A DNA stretch of 64,000 nt from Nitrobacteraceae bacterium AZCC 2146. GTDB taxonomy: Bacteria > Pseudomonadota > Alphaproteobacteria > Rhizobiales > Xanthobacteraceae. The stretch is from positions 7,056,001-7,120,000 of the forward strand of contig JBAGRP010000001.1 of assembly GCA_036924855.1 (NCBI GenBank). The letters are read 5' to 3'. Under the pieces are notes generated by a model. It was not told the origin of the DNA, did not search any database, and worked only from the letters and a program-made list of their open reading frames with translations. The position numbers and the translations under genes are program-made. Shown in pieces: positions 27,562-36,653 of this stretch (the stretch's first letter is position 1; the number at the start of each line of letters is the position of its first letter).

Positions 27562-27766
27562 CGGCCAACGCGGATCCAATTCGCGCTCCATCAAACTGAT
27601 CTGGACCATATTCGCGGAATTGGCGACATGAACTTTGACCAGTCTAAAATAATTTCCGAATGACAGTGGGTAAGAATCGGGCAACAGGTTTGACACTGCA
27701 AATTAGCGTCCGTTGCTTGCGAGCGACTGCCAGCAGGGAATGCCGCAATCGGTAAGATTCGTTGCT
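27562..27766. other. Intergenic gap at the end of the adhesin operon
   Basis: About 200 bases between the HPt gene and the convergent EAL fragment. I see no hairpin with a T-run and no convincing small gene. Confidence 0.4.
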
Positions 27767-28183
27767 TCAGGCAGCGGCAGAGTCCAGAGGCGCTCGGCTA
27801 AGCAATGCAGGAATATCGGCAGCGGGAATGGCCTTTCCGAACAGGTAGCCTTGCCCCTGAGTGCAGCCGTCGATTTTAAGACAGGCCGACTGCTCGGTGT
27901 CTTCGACGCCCTCGGCCGTTGTCGTCAGACCGAACCCTTTTGCAAGACCGAGGATTGCACGAACGATCACTCGATTGTCGCCGCTTTTGTCGAGACCTGA
28001 CACGAAGCTACGATCAATCTTGATCTTGTCGAGATGAAATGAAAGCAGCTGGGTTAGCGTAGCATAGCCTGTTCCGAAATCGTCGAGTGCGATGCGCACG
28101 CCAGCTCGACGCAGATCTTCGATCACAGCTTGGGCCGCAGCGATATTTTCCACGAGCGCGCTTTCGGTAATCTCAATCTCTAG
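27767..28183 (-). pseudogene. C-terminal half of an EAL-domain (c-di-GMP phosphodiesterase) protein, cut by an IS5-like element
   Basis: About 138 codons remain: LEIEITESALVEN, RIALDDFGTGYATLTQL (the conserved DDFGTG loop), DKIKIDRSFV and GLTTTAEGVED, ending normally with a stop at 27767. The N-terminal half, including the EAL motif itself, is gone: homology ends at 28183 at a CTAG that borders the IS5-like inverted repeat. The intact parent would have hydrolysed cyclic di-GMP, the usual signal controlling surface adhesins. The missing half is not found beyond the IS, where IS630-type sequence lies instead. Confidence 0.88.
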
Positions 28184-29445
28184 CAGTTTGCTGAAAAACC
28201 CACTGGCGACGGCGATGGCTTGATGATTCACTTCAGTCATCTCGAATCGATGGGGCGAACATGCGAGGCGGATTTTTGGATCAGGGCGGGTTGTTCTCGT
28301 ACATCTCGCCGGAGACACGAGTACCTCCGCACCATCCGCTGAGGAAGATCCGGGAGCTTGTCCGCGATGTGCTGAGCGAGCTGAACCGCAGCCTTGGGAG
28401 GCTCTATGCCAGCGAAGGGCGTCCTTCGATCCCTCCGGAGCAGTTGCTGAGCGCATTGCTGCTACAGGTGTTCTACGGCATTCGGTCGGAACGTCAGTTG
28501 ATGGAGCAACTGGACTACAATCTTTTGTACCGCTGGTTCGTGGGGCTTTCGCCGGACGATCGGGTCTGGGATCCTACCACCTTCACCAAGAACCGAGACC
28601 GGCTGCAGAACGGCGAGGTGTTTACGAAGTTCATGACCAGGCTGCTGAACCATCCACAGGTCAAGCCGCTGTTGTCGGACGAGCATTTTTCGGTAGACGG
28701 AACGCTGATCGAAGCCTGGGCATCACAGAAGAGCTTTCGCCCAAAGGATGGCAGCGGTGATGGCGACGGCGGCGCGAACTTCCATGGCCAGAAGCGCAAG
28801 AACGACACGCATGCGAGTGCGACCGATCCCGACAGCGCAAGGCCGCCGGGCGGGAGGCGAAGCTTTGCTATATGGGCCACGCCACCATGGAGAACCGGCA
28901 TGGGCTGGCGGTGGCCGGCATGGTCACGCACGCCAATGGCACCGCCGAGCGCCGCGCCGCGGAGATCATGCTGAAGGCCAGGAGCAAAGCCGCTGGCCAC
29001 CGCATCACCGCCGGTGAGGACAAGGCCTATGACACCGCCGATCATGTGACCACTCTTCGTGCCATGAAGGTCACACCGCATGTGACGCAGAACAACGGCA
29101 TCACCAAAACCGGAAGAGCCCGCAAGAGTGCGATCGATGAGCGCACCACGCGGCACCAAGGTTATGGCAGGTCGCAATCACGCCGTGCGATGATCGAGTG
29201 CATGTTCGGTTGGGGCAAGCAACACGGGACTATGCGCAAGACCAAACATCGCGGCATCGGTCGCGTCGCCGCAAATTTCATGCTCAATCTGATCGCCTAT
29301 AACCTGATCCGCATTCCCAAACTGGTTGCTGCGTAGCCAAGCCGGTATCCAAACCACCAAAGCGCCTCAACCAGCGAACACTCCGCCCCAGAAAAAGGAC
29401 CCGCGACACAATCATCGCCGCTTTCTTAAGTTTTTCCGCAGACTG
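28184..29445 (+). mobile_element. IS5-family-like insertion sequence, about 1.26 kb
   Basis: The ends are imperfect inverted repeats: CAGTTTGCTGAAAAAC at the left against CAGTCTGCGGAAAAAC (complement of the right end). CTAG flanks both sides (28180-28183 and 29446-29449), consistent with a four-base target duplication. A single transposase gene fills the element but carries an internal frameshift. The left end sits inside the EAL gene; the right end directly abuts IS630-type sequence. Confidence 0.82.
28261..29336 (+). pseudogene. IS5-family transposase, frameshifted
   Basis: The first part reads MRGGFLDQGGLFSYISPETR through IRSERQLMEQLDYNLLYRWF and DEHFSVDGTLIEAWAS, an IS5-type N-terminus and first catalytic Asp. 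The frame breaks after DPDS near 28838; the second part resumes in another frame with GHATMENRHGLAVAG, AGEDKAYDT and FGWGKQHGTMRKTKHRG and ends LVAA. Comparison with remembered relatives (DPDSRLYRKAAGREAK) suggests a loss of about ten bases. The product would be inactive. Confidence 0.82.
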
Positions 29446-29449
29446 CTAG

Positions 29450-29905
29450 TCTAGAGTGGTTTCCACCGGATGAGAATCAATTTATGGAGCGGGGGATTCC
29501 CTAACTGCTGCAAATCAGATTCGATCTTCGCTCCCGTTGGCGGCGAGGGCGATCATGGCAAAGGGCTATTCGACGGACTTGAGAGATCTTGTGGTGGCCT
29601 TGGTCGAGGCCGGTGAGAGCCGTCGCGAAGCCGCACGCCTGCTTGATCTTGCAGCATCGACGACGATTCGCTGGATAGATCGTTGGCAAAGGACCGGTAG
29701 CGTCGCGGCGAAGCCTGGCACCGGCTACTGCCGCTCGCGGCTCGAGCAGCACCGGCAGTGGCTGCTCGATCTGGTTGCCGCGGAGCCGGACTTGACGCTT
29801 GAGGAGATTGGTACGCGGCTGCGCGCCGTGAAGAAGCACAAAGCCGGTATTAGCTCGATCTGGCGCTTCTACGAACGTCACGACATCACCTTCAAAAAAA
29901 CCATC
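29450..29905 (+). mobile_element. IS630-type element fragment (right copy)
   Basis: The fragment begins at the TCTAGAGTGGTTTCCACCGG end, which resembles the end of the left copy near 12120, and includes an intact-looking ORF1 as far as the poly-A slip site (TTCAAAAAAACC). Homology stops there and the DDE half is absent. Its orientation is opposite to that of the left copy, so the two remnants face away from each other around the adhesin island. Confidence 0.72.
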
Positions 29906-29938
29906 TGGGACAGCGTCAGCGTCCGCCTGTGGGCGTAG
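29555..29938 (+). pseudogene. IS630 transposase ORF1 (DNA-binding half), no catalytic half
   Basis: The 127-codon frame starts MAKGYSTDLRDLVVALVEAG and carries the helix-turn-helix block REAARLLDLAASTTIRWIDR, then a second one (LTLEEIGTRLRAVKKHKAG) and FYERHDITFKK at the frameshift site. After the A-run the reading frame continues only eleven codons into foreign sequence (IWDSVSVRLWA). Without ORF2 it could at most bind the IS ends. Confidence 0.75.
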
Positions 29939-30089
29939 AAACGGCTGAGGTCTATCCTCGTGATGGAAGGGAGCGGCCGACGGGTTTTTGGTGGTAAGTT
30001 GACGGGCATGAAGTCGAGCGGGATCATCGAATCGTTCGCCGACGCGTCCGCCCATGTTGGGACGTGGGGGGCGTCGATTGAACCCGCGC

Positions 30090-30365
30090 TTGGAAAATTC
30101 CTCGGAAGTCGATCGACTCGACGAGATGGTCGCCACCCTGCGGGCCTCCGGCGACTCCGCGTGCCGTCGCCTGATGCGCCGGTCCATGGTCGAAGAGCAC
30201 GACGGTTCTCCGACGCGGCATGGACTTTTCGTTGACGTCGAAACCACCGGATTGCATTCGCATCGGACGAGATCATCGAATTGGCCGTCGTGCCGTTTGT
30301 CTACAGTCTCGATGGTCGCATCCTCGATATCGAGGAGCCCTTCGAACAGCGGCATGGTACAAGAA
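30090..30365 (+). pseudogene. DnaQ-like 3'-5' exonuclease remnant
   Basis: The first frame reads SEVDRLDEMVATLRASGD and then RHGLFVDVETTGL, the exonuclease I motif of the epsilon/DnaQ family (DxE in VDVETTG). One base is missing just after, and the next frame continues EIIELAVVPFVYSLDGRILD. Homology ends near 30365. Only the first part of the nuclease domain remains, so it is not functional. It sits between an IS630 fragment and an integrase remnant. Confidence 0.7.
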
Positions 30366-30534
30366 AACAGAATTCACATTCTCAGACGCGATCGGCGCAG
30401 TGCGCCTCGTTCTGTGGAGCGATGATCTTTATCGACACTGCCCGTCAAACCCGGACATGCATAAAATACCTCCCAGCCGTCTGTTCCGAATGGCTCAGGC
30501 CCTTTGCTTCGCCGCATAATGTACAAAGTCGAGC

Positions 30535-30727
30535 TCAGGCGAGACTCCGCAAGGCGGCGATGCGCCGGCTGGCCGAGCACGACGCCACGGACAAACAGAT
30601 TGCGGCCGTGTCTGGCCATAAGACCCTGCGCGAGGTCGAACGGTACACCGCGGCGGCCGATCAGAAGCGTCTCGCCAAGGCTGGAATGGACAAGATCAGG
30701 GGCAAAAAGCGAACGTGGATTGCCTAA
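30535..30727 (+). pseudogene. Tyrosine recombinase (integrase) C-terminal remnant
   Basis: The last ~63 codons of an open frame read ARLRKAAMRRLAEHDATDKQ, then AAVSGHKTLREVERYTAAAD, which carries the His of the HxxR/K box (SGHKT) and the nucleophilic Tyr of phage-type integrases (ERYT). The first catalytic Arg and everything upstream is missing; the frame runs instead into unrelated sequence and the exonuclease remnant. This marks an old integration event. Confidence 0.72.
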
Positions 30728-30936
30728 TCGGGTTTGGAAAAGTGACTAACGATGCAAGAAACCCCTGCGGCACAGGCACAGCATATCCGGTAATCTTAAA
30801 CAAGGCGTTTTGTCATGCCCCTATGCGGAGCCGGCCGTCACCCCGCCGGCCGGAGGCTGGGCATTCCGATGAGACAGGGACTCGGCATGAAAAGCGCTGC
30901 GGGCGCCAGAAAATTCTTGGACCCGGTCGTAACGCG

Positions 30937-31152
30937 TTGAATACTCAGGCATTATTCGGATTTTTTGCGTATGTTTGAAGGTATTATTTTCGGATTTATC
31001 GCTTTGCGATTGGCTATGTGATCTTCCATGCGGCTGATGGCCCGGCGTGCTGATGTCCTTCACGGCGAGTTATTGAGCGGGACGGCGCCCGCTCATAGTT
31101 CGTCACCCTCCAGCGCTATCTGCACGGCGGCCGCTTTCCTGCCCGGAGATAG
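30937..31152 (+). repeat. Duplicated segment with small membrane ORF (degraded copy)
   Basis: Matches 8541-8772, including the upstream ATTATTCGG and TTTTTGCGTATGTTTGAAGG. It has diverged by substitutions and several small indels. Confidence 0.7.
30971..31152 (+). pseudogene. Degraded copy of the small membrane protein at 8575
   Basis: It starts MFEGIIFGFIA like the intact copy, but one T is missing from the run in ATCGCTTTTGCG, shifting the frame inside the membrane helix. Later words (CGGCTGATGGCCCGGCG, TTCACGGCGAG, CTGCCCGGAGATAG) still align. The gene ends at a TAG matching the intact stop. It cannot encode the protein. Confidence 0.75.
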
Positions 31153-31201
31153 CTTAACTCAGGGAAGGAGCAGCCGTTTCTGACTCAGCCTCCCGCAGGC
31201 T

Positions 31202-31447
31202 CTAGTGGCCGGCCCATGCATTGCGCAGCCGGAGTTCGGCCACGACCTGCCCGATGCTGCTGGCGAAATCGGACCCGCGTCTGCGGTCGAGGTCGTCCGC
31301 ATCCGAATCGACGATCGCGACCCAGTCGTGCTCGGCGGAGCGGTCGATGGTGAGTTCGAACTGCGACGGCCACCAGTCCGCCTGACGTTGATTGATCAGT
31401 GCAATCAATTCCGCGGTGGTCTTTCTGGGCCGATTGACGATCTTCAT
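31202..31447 (-). CDS. Small hypothetical protein
   Basis: An 81-residue protein starts MKIVNRPRKTTAELIALINQ and ends LRLRNAWAGH. A second ATG two codons upstream (31453) is equally possible. The sequence is charged and soluble with a central acidic stretch (DSDADDLDRRRG), and has a natural amino-acid composition. I know no family. It is monocistronic, about 80 bases downstream of the large membrane protein gene on the same strand. Confidence 0.55.
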   Translation of the reverse strand: MKIVNRPRKTTAELIALINQRQADWWPSQFELTIDRSAEHDWVAIVDSDADDLDRRRGSDFASSIGQVVAELRLRNAWAGH

Positions 31448-31534
31448 GAGCATGTCACTAACGGTTCCTGCATCGGCAATATTAGCAGGCGCGTCCGGCA
31501 GAAGCTAGCCGGAGCGGTGACGCGATTCGGCGCA

Positions 31535-33262
31535 TTAATTGCCGCCTGTTTTGGCATCGGTTCCCGCACTCGCCGGCGGTCGCACGAAGACGCGATAAGG
31601 CACTCCGAAAATCTCCGTGGAATAAAGCAGTTTTCGGTTCTGGTTGGTCCATTGCCAGAGTTCGGCCCAATATTCCTTGATCTTGGTGTTGATCGGATAG
31701 GGATGCGAGCGGTCGGTAACGGGGTCGGTCAGCACGATGACATCGCTAGCGGCCAGCAGCCGCATGGCGTCCTCGCGCGACGTCGCAAAGATGCCGTAGG
31801 TGCCATGGCCCAGCAAACCATCGACCTCCAGATGTCGATGCAGCAATTCGATGCTGGCAAGTTTGGCCGTGCCGACATTCTGGTAATCAACCACTCGGTC
31901 GGTCGACATCGACAGCCGGTCGAGATTGTTCTCCGCGGCATAGGTGGCGATCGATCTGGCGAGCTGCGTGATGCGCTCCAGATCCGCGCGCGGCGCGATA
32001 TCCTTTGACGACGAGCCTTTGATGGCAAACGCGGCGACGGCGATGCCCATCGCCACGGCCGCGACGCTGATCGATCGCGTCCGGGACAGCTTGAGCACGG
32101 CGCCGCCCGGCCAGATCGCTGCGCCGAACAACACCATGGCGAACAGGATCGGCACGGTGACGATTCCGCCAACCACCGGCGACTTGGAAACGTTGGCCGT
32201 CAGCGCCGCGACCGGAACAAGCACCGCAATGCCGAGCGCCAAAAATTCATGGCCGAATGGGCGCAATCGCGCCAGCATTTCGCTTGCGGCCACGCGGTCG
32301 CGCCACAGCGACCAGCCCGCGAGCGCGCCGGCGATCAACCACGTCAGCAGTCCGATGTGCCGCTCCAGAATCGACTTCGGATAATAGAGCAGATGAGCGG
32401 CGAAGGAGTAGAGGCCCAGTTCATGGGCGCGGATGTACTTCTCCTCGCCGAGCACATGCCCGATCATATAGTAGCCGTAGATGGCATCGCGTGACAGATA
32501 GAGCCGCGGCAGGCAAATGGCCGCGACGACCCCGCCGGACAGCAGGATGTTGCGGACACGCCGCGCTGCGCCGCCGTCTGTCGCCGGTCCACGCAGCAGT
32601 TTGTAGAGATTGATCGCGAGCAGGGCGCCGAGGACGACGCCGATGTAGATGACCGTGAAGAAGCGGCTGTGGACCAGCAGGATCCCAGCCAGCGCCACGA
32701 CGAGCGATCGCCCGGTGTGCCGGAATGCGCCACACCATACGATCAGGCAAGTCCAGATGCCATAGAGGCACAGCGCCGAAAAATCGATGCGGTAGTCATA
32801 GATGCCGCCCGCAGCTAGAAACAGGGTAGCGGATGACAGCAGCAGGGCAATCCCGGTCCAGGCAAAGTCGATGCGGCGGACGCGCGATCGGACCACTGCA
32901 AAAAACACGAATTGCAAAGCGAGAAAGTATAACAGATTGACGCTTAGGATCGCCGTCCGATTTTCGCCGCCAATCAGCGACAGGAGTGCGCCTTGCAGAA
33001 CGAACGTTGTTCCGGTCGGATTGCCCGGCTGCAGCATTTCGTCAATGAAGGCGCTGAAACCCTTAGCGTGGAACGAGCTGAGCAGATCATAGGTCGACAG
33101 ATAGTACGACAATTGATCGAAACGTGGCGGATAAAACGGCGCGACGTCGCGCGCCACATGGGCGTAAAAGACGATCGCCTCGGCGACAAACAAAGCGATC
33201 AGCAACGCAAGTTGAATATGCCACCTAAAACCGGAAGGTGCGGATGGATTGAAATCGTTCAC
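31535..33262 (-). CDS. Polytopic membrane protein, GT-C glycosyltransferase-like
   Basis: The 575-residue protein has an N-terminal helix followed by an acidic/aromatic loop (RFDQLSYYLSTYD), some ten further hydrophobic helices (for example FLALQFVFFAVV, GILLVHSRFFTVIYIGVVLG) and a C-terminal periplasmic-type domain of about 150 residues with a YPINTKIKEYW patch. This is the layout of GT-C transferases that use polyprenyl-linked donors. No diagnostic DxD or family motif is certain. It lies near a GT2 gene on the same strand in the polysaccharide region. An unrelated membrane function is possible. Confidence 0.72.
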   Translation of the reverse strand: MNDFNPSAPSGFRWHIQLALLIALFVAEAIVFYAHVARDVAPFYPPRFDQLSYYLSTYDLLSSFHAKGFSAFIDEMLQPGNPTGTTFVLQGALLSLIGGENRTAILSVNLLYFLALQFVFFAVVRSRVRRIDFAWTGIALLLSSATLFLAAGGIYDYRIDFSALCLYGIWTCLIVWCGAFRHTGRSLVVALAGILLVHSRFFTVIYIGVVLGALLAINLYKLLRGPATDGGAARRVRNILLSGGVVAAICLPRLYLSRDAIYGYYMIGHVLGEEKYIRAHELGLYSFAAHLLYYPKSILERHIGLLTWLIAGALAGWSLWRDRVAASEMLARLRPFGHEFLALGIAVLVPVAALTANVSKSPVVGGIVTVPILFAMVLFGAAIWPGGAVLKLSRTRSISVAAVAMGIAVAAFAIKGSSSKDIAPRADLERITQLARSIATYAAENNLDRLSMSTDRVVDYQNVGTAKLASIELLHRHLEVDGLLGHGTYGIFATSREDAMRLLAASDVIVLTDPVTDRSHPYPINTKIKEYWAELWQWTNQNRKLLYSTEIFGVPYRVFVRPPASAGTDAKTGGN

Positions 33263-33368
33263 GCTTGCATCCGGGTTGCATTTGGCAGAAGTAAACTGGA
33301 CGCAAACCTAATCCACGATCACAGGGAAAGCCATCGCGCCGACGGCGGCGTCCTGGCGTTTGACGCGC

Positions 33369-34226
33369 TCAGTATTTCAGTATCTTCAGACGATACAGCC
33401 AGTGCCAGGCGAACTGTCGCGCTAGAAAGGGAATAACTGCGCGGTACGTTTCCGATCGTGTCGGAACATGTCCGAGATGACGCCGGCGCAGAAACTGCAT
33501 CTCCTCAAGTCCGACATCCATCATGGCCGAGGTTTTTTGTTCGGCGTGGATGCGGAAGCATCCGAGGAACCGCGGAAGCCGGGCCATGCTGAAGCCAGCT
33601 TGCTGCGCGCGCAGCATGAAGTCCCAATCCAGCGCGAAGCGAAAGTTTTCGTCGATCGGACCGACCCGGTCCCAGACGCGACGCCGCCAGAACATCGTCT
33701 CCTGCGGGACGTAGCCGATATAATTCAACGCGCGGGCGTCGTGCGTCGGGAAAACGGCGCGACCGGTTTCCATGCCGTCGCCGTCGATGAAGATCCGCTG
33801 GCCGTAGACAATGTCGATCTCCGGACGGTTCTGGAAAACATGCGCGACATAGGCCAGCGTGCCCGGCAACAGCGTGTCGTCGCTGTTCAGGTACGCCATG
33901 ATGTCGCAATCGCCGGCAGTCGTGCGGAAGCCGGTGTTGATGGCGTTGGCCTGTCCGGTGTCCGGCTCGCTGCGCCAGCTTACTGCCGGTCCATAGCTTT
34001 GCAGCAGATCGACCGTCCCATCCTGCGAGGCGGCGTCCTGCACATGATAGGACAGCGCCGGGTAGTTTTGACCCAGGACGCTGGCGACTGTAGCGTCGAG
34101 ATAATTACGCTGGTTGTAGCTCGGCGTGACGATTGCGATCCGTGGCACGGGATCGGTCAGCACGGGCGAGGCATCTACCCGACCAATCCGAAGCGGGCGG
34201 GGAGGATACTGCTCGAATGTCGACAT
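33369..34226 (-). CDS. Family 2 glycosyltransferase
   Basis: The 285-residue GT-A protein has IAIVTPSYNQRNYLDATVAS at the nucleotide-sugar site, then QDAASQDGT, the metal-binding DD in MAYLNSDDTLLPG, and ALDWDFMLRAQQAGF, all typical of GT2 enzymes acting on lipid-linked intermediates. The frame is open much further upstream; I take the ATG at 34226, but a TTG at 34277 preceded by GAGAG and reading LSFETFLRRW is a fair alternative. It sits beside the Wzt/Wzm exporter genes, so it probably adds a sugar to the exported polysaccharide. Acceptor and donor are unknown. Confidence 0.88.
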   Translation of the reverse strand: MSTFEQYPPRPLRIGRVDASPVLTDPVPRIAIVTPSYNQRNYLDATVASVLGQNYPALSYHVQDAASQDGTVDLLQSYGPAVSWRSEPDTGQANAINTGFRTTAGDCDIMAYLNSDDTLLPGTLAYVAHVFQNRPEIDIVYGQRIFIDGDGMETGRAVFPTHDARALNYIGYVPQETMFWRRRVWDRVGPIDENFRFALDWDFMLRAQQAGFSMARLPRFLGCFRIHAEQKTSAMMDVGLEEMQFLRRRHLGHVPTRSETYRAVIPFLARQFAWHWLYRLKILKY

Positions 34227-34443
34227 CGGTGGCCGCGGCCAGAACCGCCACCGCCTGAGGAATGTTTCGAAGCTCAAAATCGTGCTCTCATGCTGCGGAT
34301 CTCTTACCGTACGGCCCCCAGGCGGGCAAGCGCGAGCACCGCGATGGCGCAGTTTGCTTCGATGGCCCGGGCTGCTAGAAGCCCTGATCCACAGTGATGG
34401 CACGAATGGGCTCGATTGGAACAGCATTTGGTGGGTTGGCTGC

Positions 34444-35310
34444 ATGAGTAGCATCGTTATCGGTGCAAGCGGCATTGTCGGCGGCCATATCGTCGACCAG
34501 CTGGTGCTGGCCGGCGAAAGGCCGATCGCCGTGTCGCGTACGCATCGAGCAGCCGCAAATGTCGATTGGCTGCAGGCCGATCTCGCTGCGCCGCAGACCC
34601 TTGAATGGCCACCCGCGACCACGCTGTATTGCACCGCGCATGTCGGTCTGATGGCGGACGCGCTTCCGTATCTCTTCAAGCCGTCCCTCACGCGCGTGGT
34701 GGCATTTACGTCCACCAGCATCGTCACCAAGATGAATTCGGAGCTCGCTGCCGAGCGCGACAGCGTACGGCAATGGGCGGAGGCCGAACAGCGGCTGATC
34801 GACACCTGCGCCCGGCTTGGCGTGGCGTGGACGGTGCTGCGTCCCACCATCATCTATGACGAGGGCCGTGACGCCAACATCACGCGGTTGGCGCGGCTCG
34901 TCACAAAGCTTGGCTTCATGCCGCTGGCAGGCTCCGGATCGGGCTTGCGCCAGCCGGTGCACGCCCAGGACCTGGCGATCGGGGCGCTCGCCGCAGCGAA
35001 CAGCCTGGCCGCCGCCAACCGGATTTACGCCATTCCGGGCACCGACACGGTCAGCTACCGCGAGATGATCGGCCGCATTTTCGACGGGCTGCACAAGCCT
35101 CGGCGCGTCATCCCGGTGCCGCCATGGCTGTGGCGGACGGCGTTCGCGCTGGCAAAGCCGTTCATCGCCAACGCCAACGTGGCGATGGGCAACCGGATGT
35201 CGAAGAATATGATTTTCGATCCGGCGCCCGCAGTGCGGGATTTCGGCTGGACGCCGCGCCCGTTCCGTCCTGTCTTCCTAAGCCGCAGCGGAGAACCGGA
35301 CGCCACATGA
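34444..35310 (+). CDS. NAD(P)-dependent epimerase/reductase (extended SDR)
   Basis: The 288-residue protein has SSIVIGASGIVGGHIVDQL at the dinucleotide site, VVAFTSTSIVTKMNSELAAE (with a Ser/Thr-rich stretch where SDRs keep catalytic Ser/Thr), WTVLRPTIIYDEGRD, and QPVHAQDLAIGAL. It lacks a clear YxxxK, so its chemistry is uncertain; reductase or epimerase on a nucleotide sugar is the likeliest role. It is intact, unlike its pseudogene copy at 8900-9740, and is translationally coupled (ATGA) to the downstream Nudix gene. Confidence 0.82.
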   Translation: MSSIVIGASGIVGGHIVDQLVLAGERPIAVSRTHRAAANVDWLQADLAAPQTLEWPPATTLYCTAHVGLMADALPYLFKPSLTRVVAFTSTSIVTKMNSELAAERDSVRQWAEAEQRLIDTCARLGVAWTVLRPTIIYDEGRDANITRLARLVTKLGFMPLAGSGSGLRQPVHAQDLAIGALAAANSLAAANRIYAIPGTDTVSYREMIGRIFDGLHKPRRVIPVPPWLWRTAFALAKPFIANANVAMGNRMSKNMIFDPAPAVRDFGWTPRPFRPVFLSRSGEPDAT

Positions 35311-35852
35311 CAAAAATACCACTCGCGCCCTGGACGGTGAACGGTTCGACCACCGTGATCCAGGACCGCTGGATCGACCTGCGGGCGGAGGATTGCACGA
35401 CGGCCGCCGGCGTAAGCATTTCGCCTTACTACGTCCTGCGCTATCCGGACTGGGCGCACATCGTCTGCCTCGACGGCGATGACCGCATTTGCGTGGTTTC
35501 GCAATATCGCCACGGCGCGGCGCGCACCATGATGGAATTGCCCGGGGGCGTGATCGAAGCGGGAGAGGATCCGCTCGACGCGGCAAAGCGCGAATTGCGC
35601 GAGGAGACTGGAATTCGTGGCGTCGAATGGCAGGCCTGCGGCAGCTACAGCACCAATCCGGCCACCCACACCAACAGCGTGCATGTCTTCGCGTGCCGGG
35701 TCGATTCCGTGGAGAGCACCGCGTTCGACGCCGCGGAGGACATACGGCACGAATTCCTGACGCTGGACGAATTGCGCGCGGCAATCGACAGCGGTGACTT
35801 CGGCCACCTGCTGCATGTCGGCGCGGTGTGCCGCGCGCTGAACCTGATCTGA
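35307..35852 (+). CDS. Nudix hydrolase
   Basis: The 181-residue protein has a full Nudix box, GGVIEAGEDPLDAAKRELRE followed by ETGIRG (G-x5-E-x7-REUxEExGU). A barrel of conserved residues (VVSQYRHGAARTMMELPGG) marks the ADP-ribose/NDP-sugar pyrophosphatase branch. It would split a nucleoside diphosphate linked to a sugar, possibly balancing or clearing the NDP-sugar made by its neighbours. Its ATG overlaps the epimerase stop, so the two are expressed together. Confidence 0.9.
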   Translation: MTKIPLAPWTVNGSTTVIQDRWIDLRAEDCTTAAGVSISPYYVLRYPDWAHIVCLDGDDRICVVSQYRHGAARTMMELPGGVIEAGEDPLDAAKRELREETGIRGVEWQACGSYSTNPATHTNSVHVFACRVDSVESTAFDAAEDIRHEFLTLDELRAAIDSGDFGHLLHVGAVCRALNLI

Positions 35853-35866
35853 CGCCGGCGCGTCGC

Positions 35867-36649
<783 letters not shown>

Positions 36650-36653
36650 CGTC

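Noticed and set aside
34126..34443. N-terminal extension of the SDR at 34444
   Set aside because: The extra 106 residues are a shadow of the GT2 gene and non-coding sequence; the dinucleotide-binding fold begins right after the ATG at 34444.
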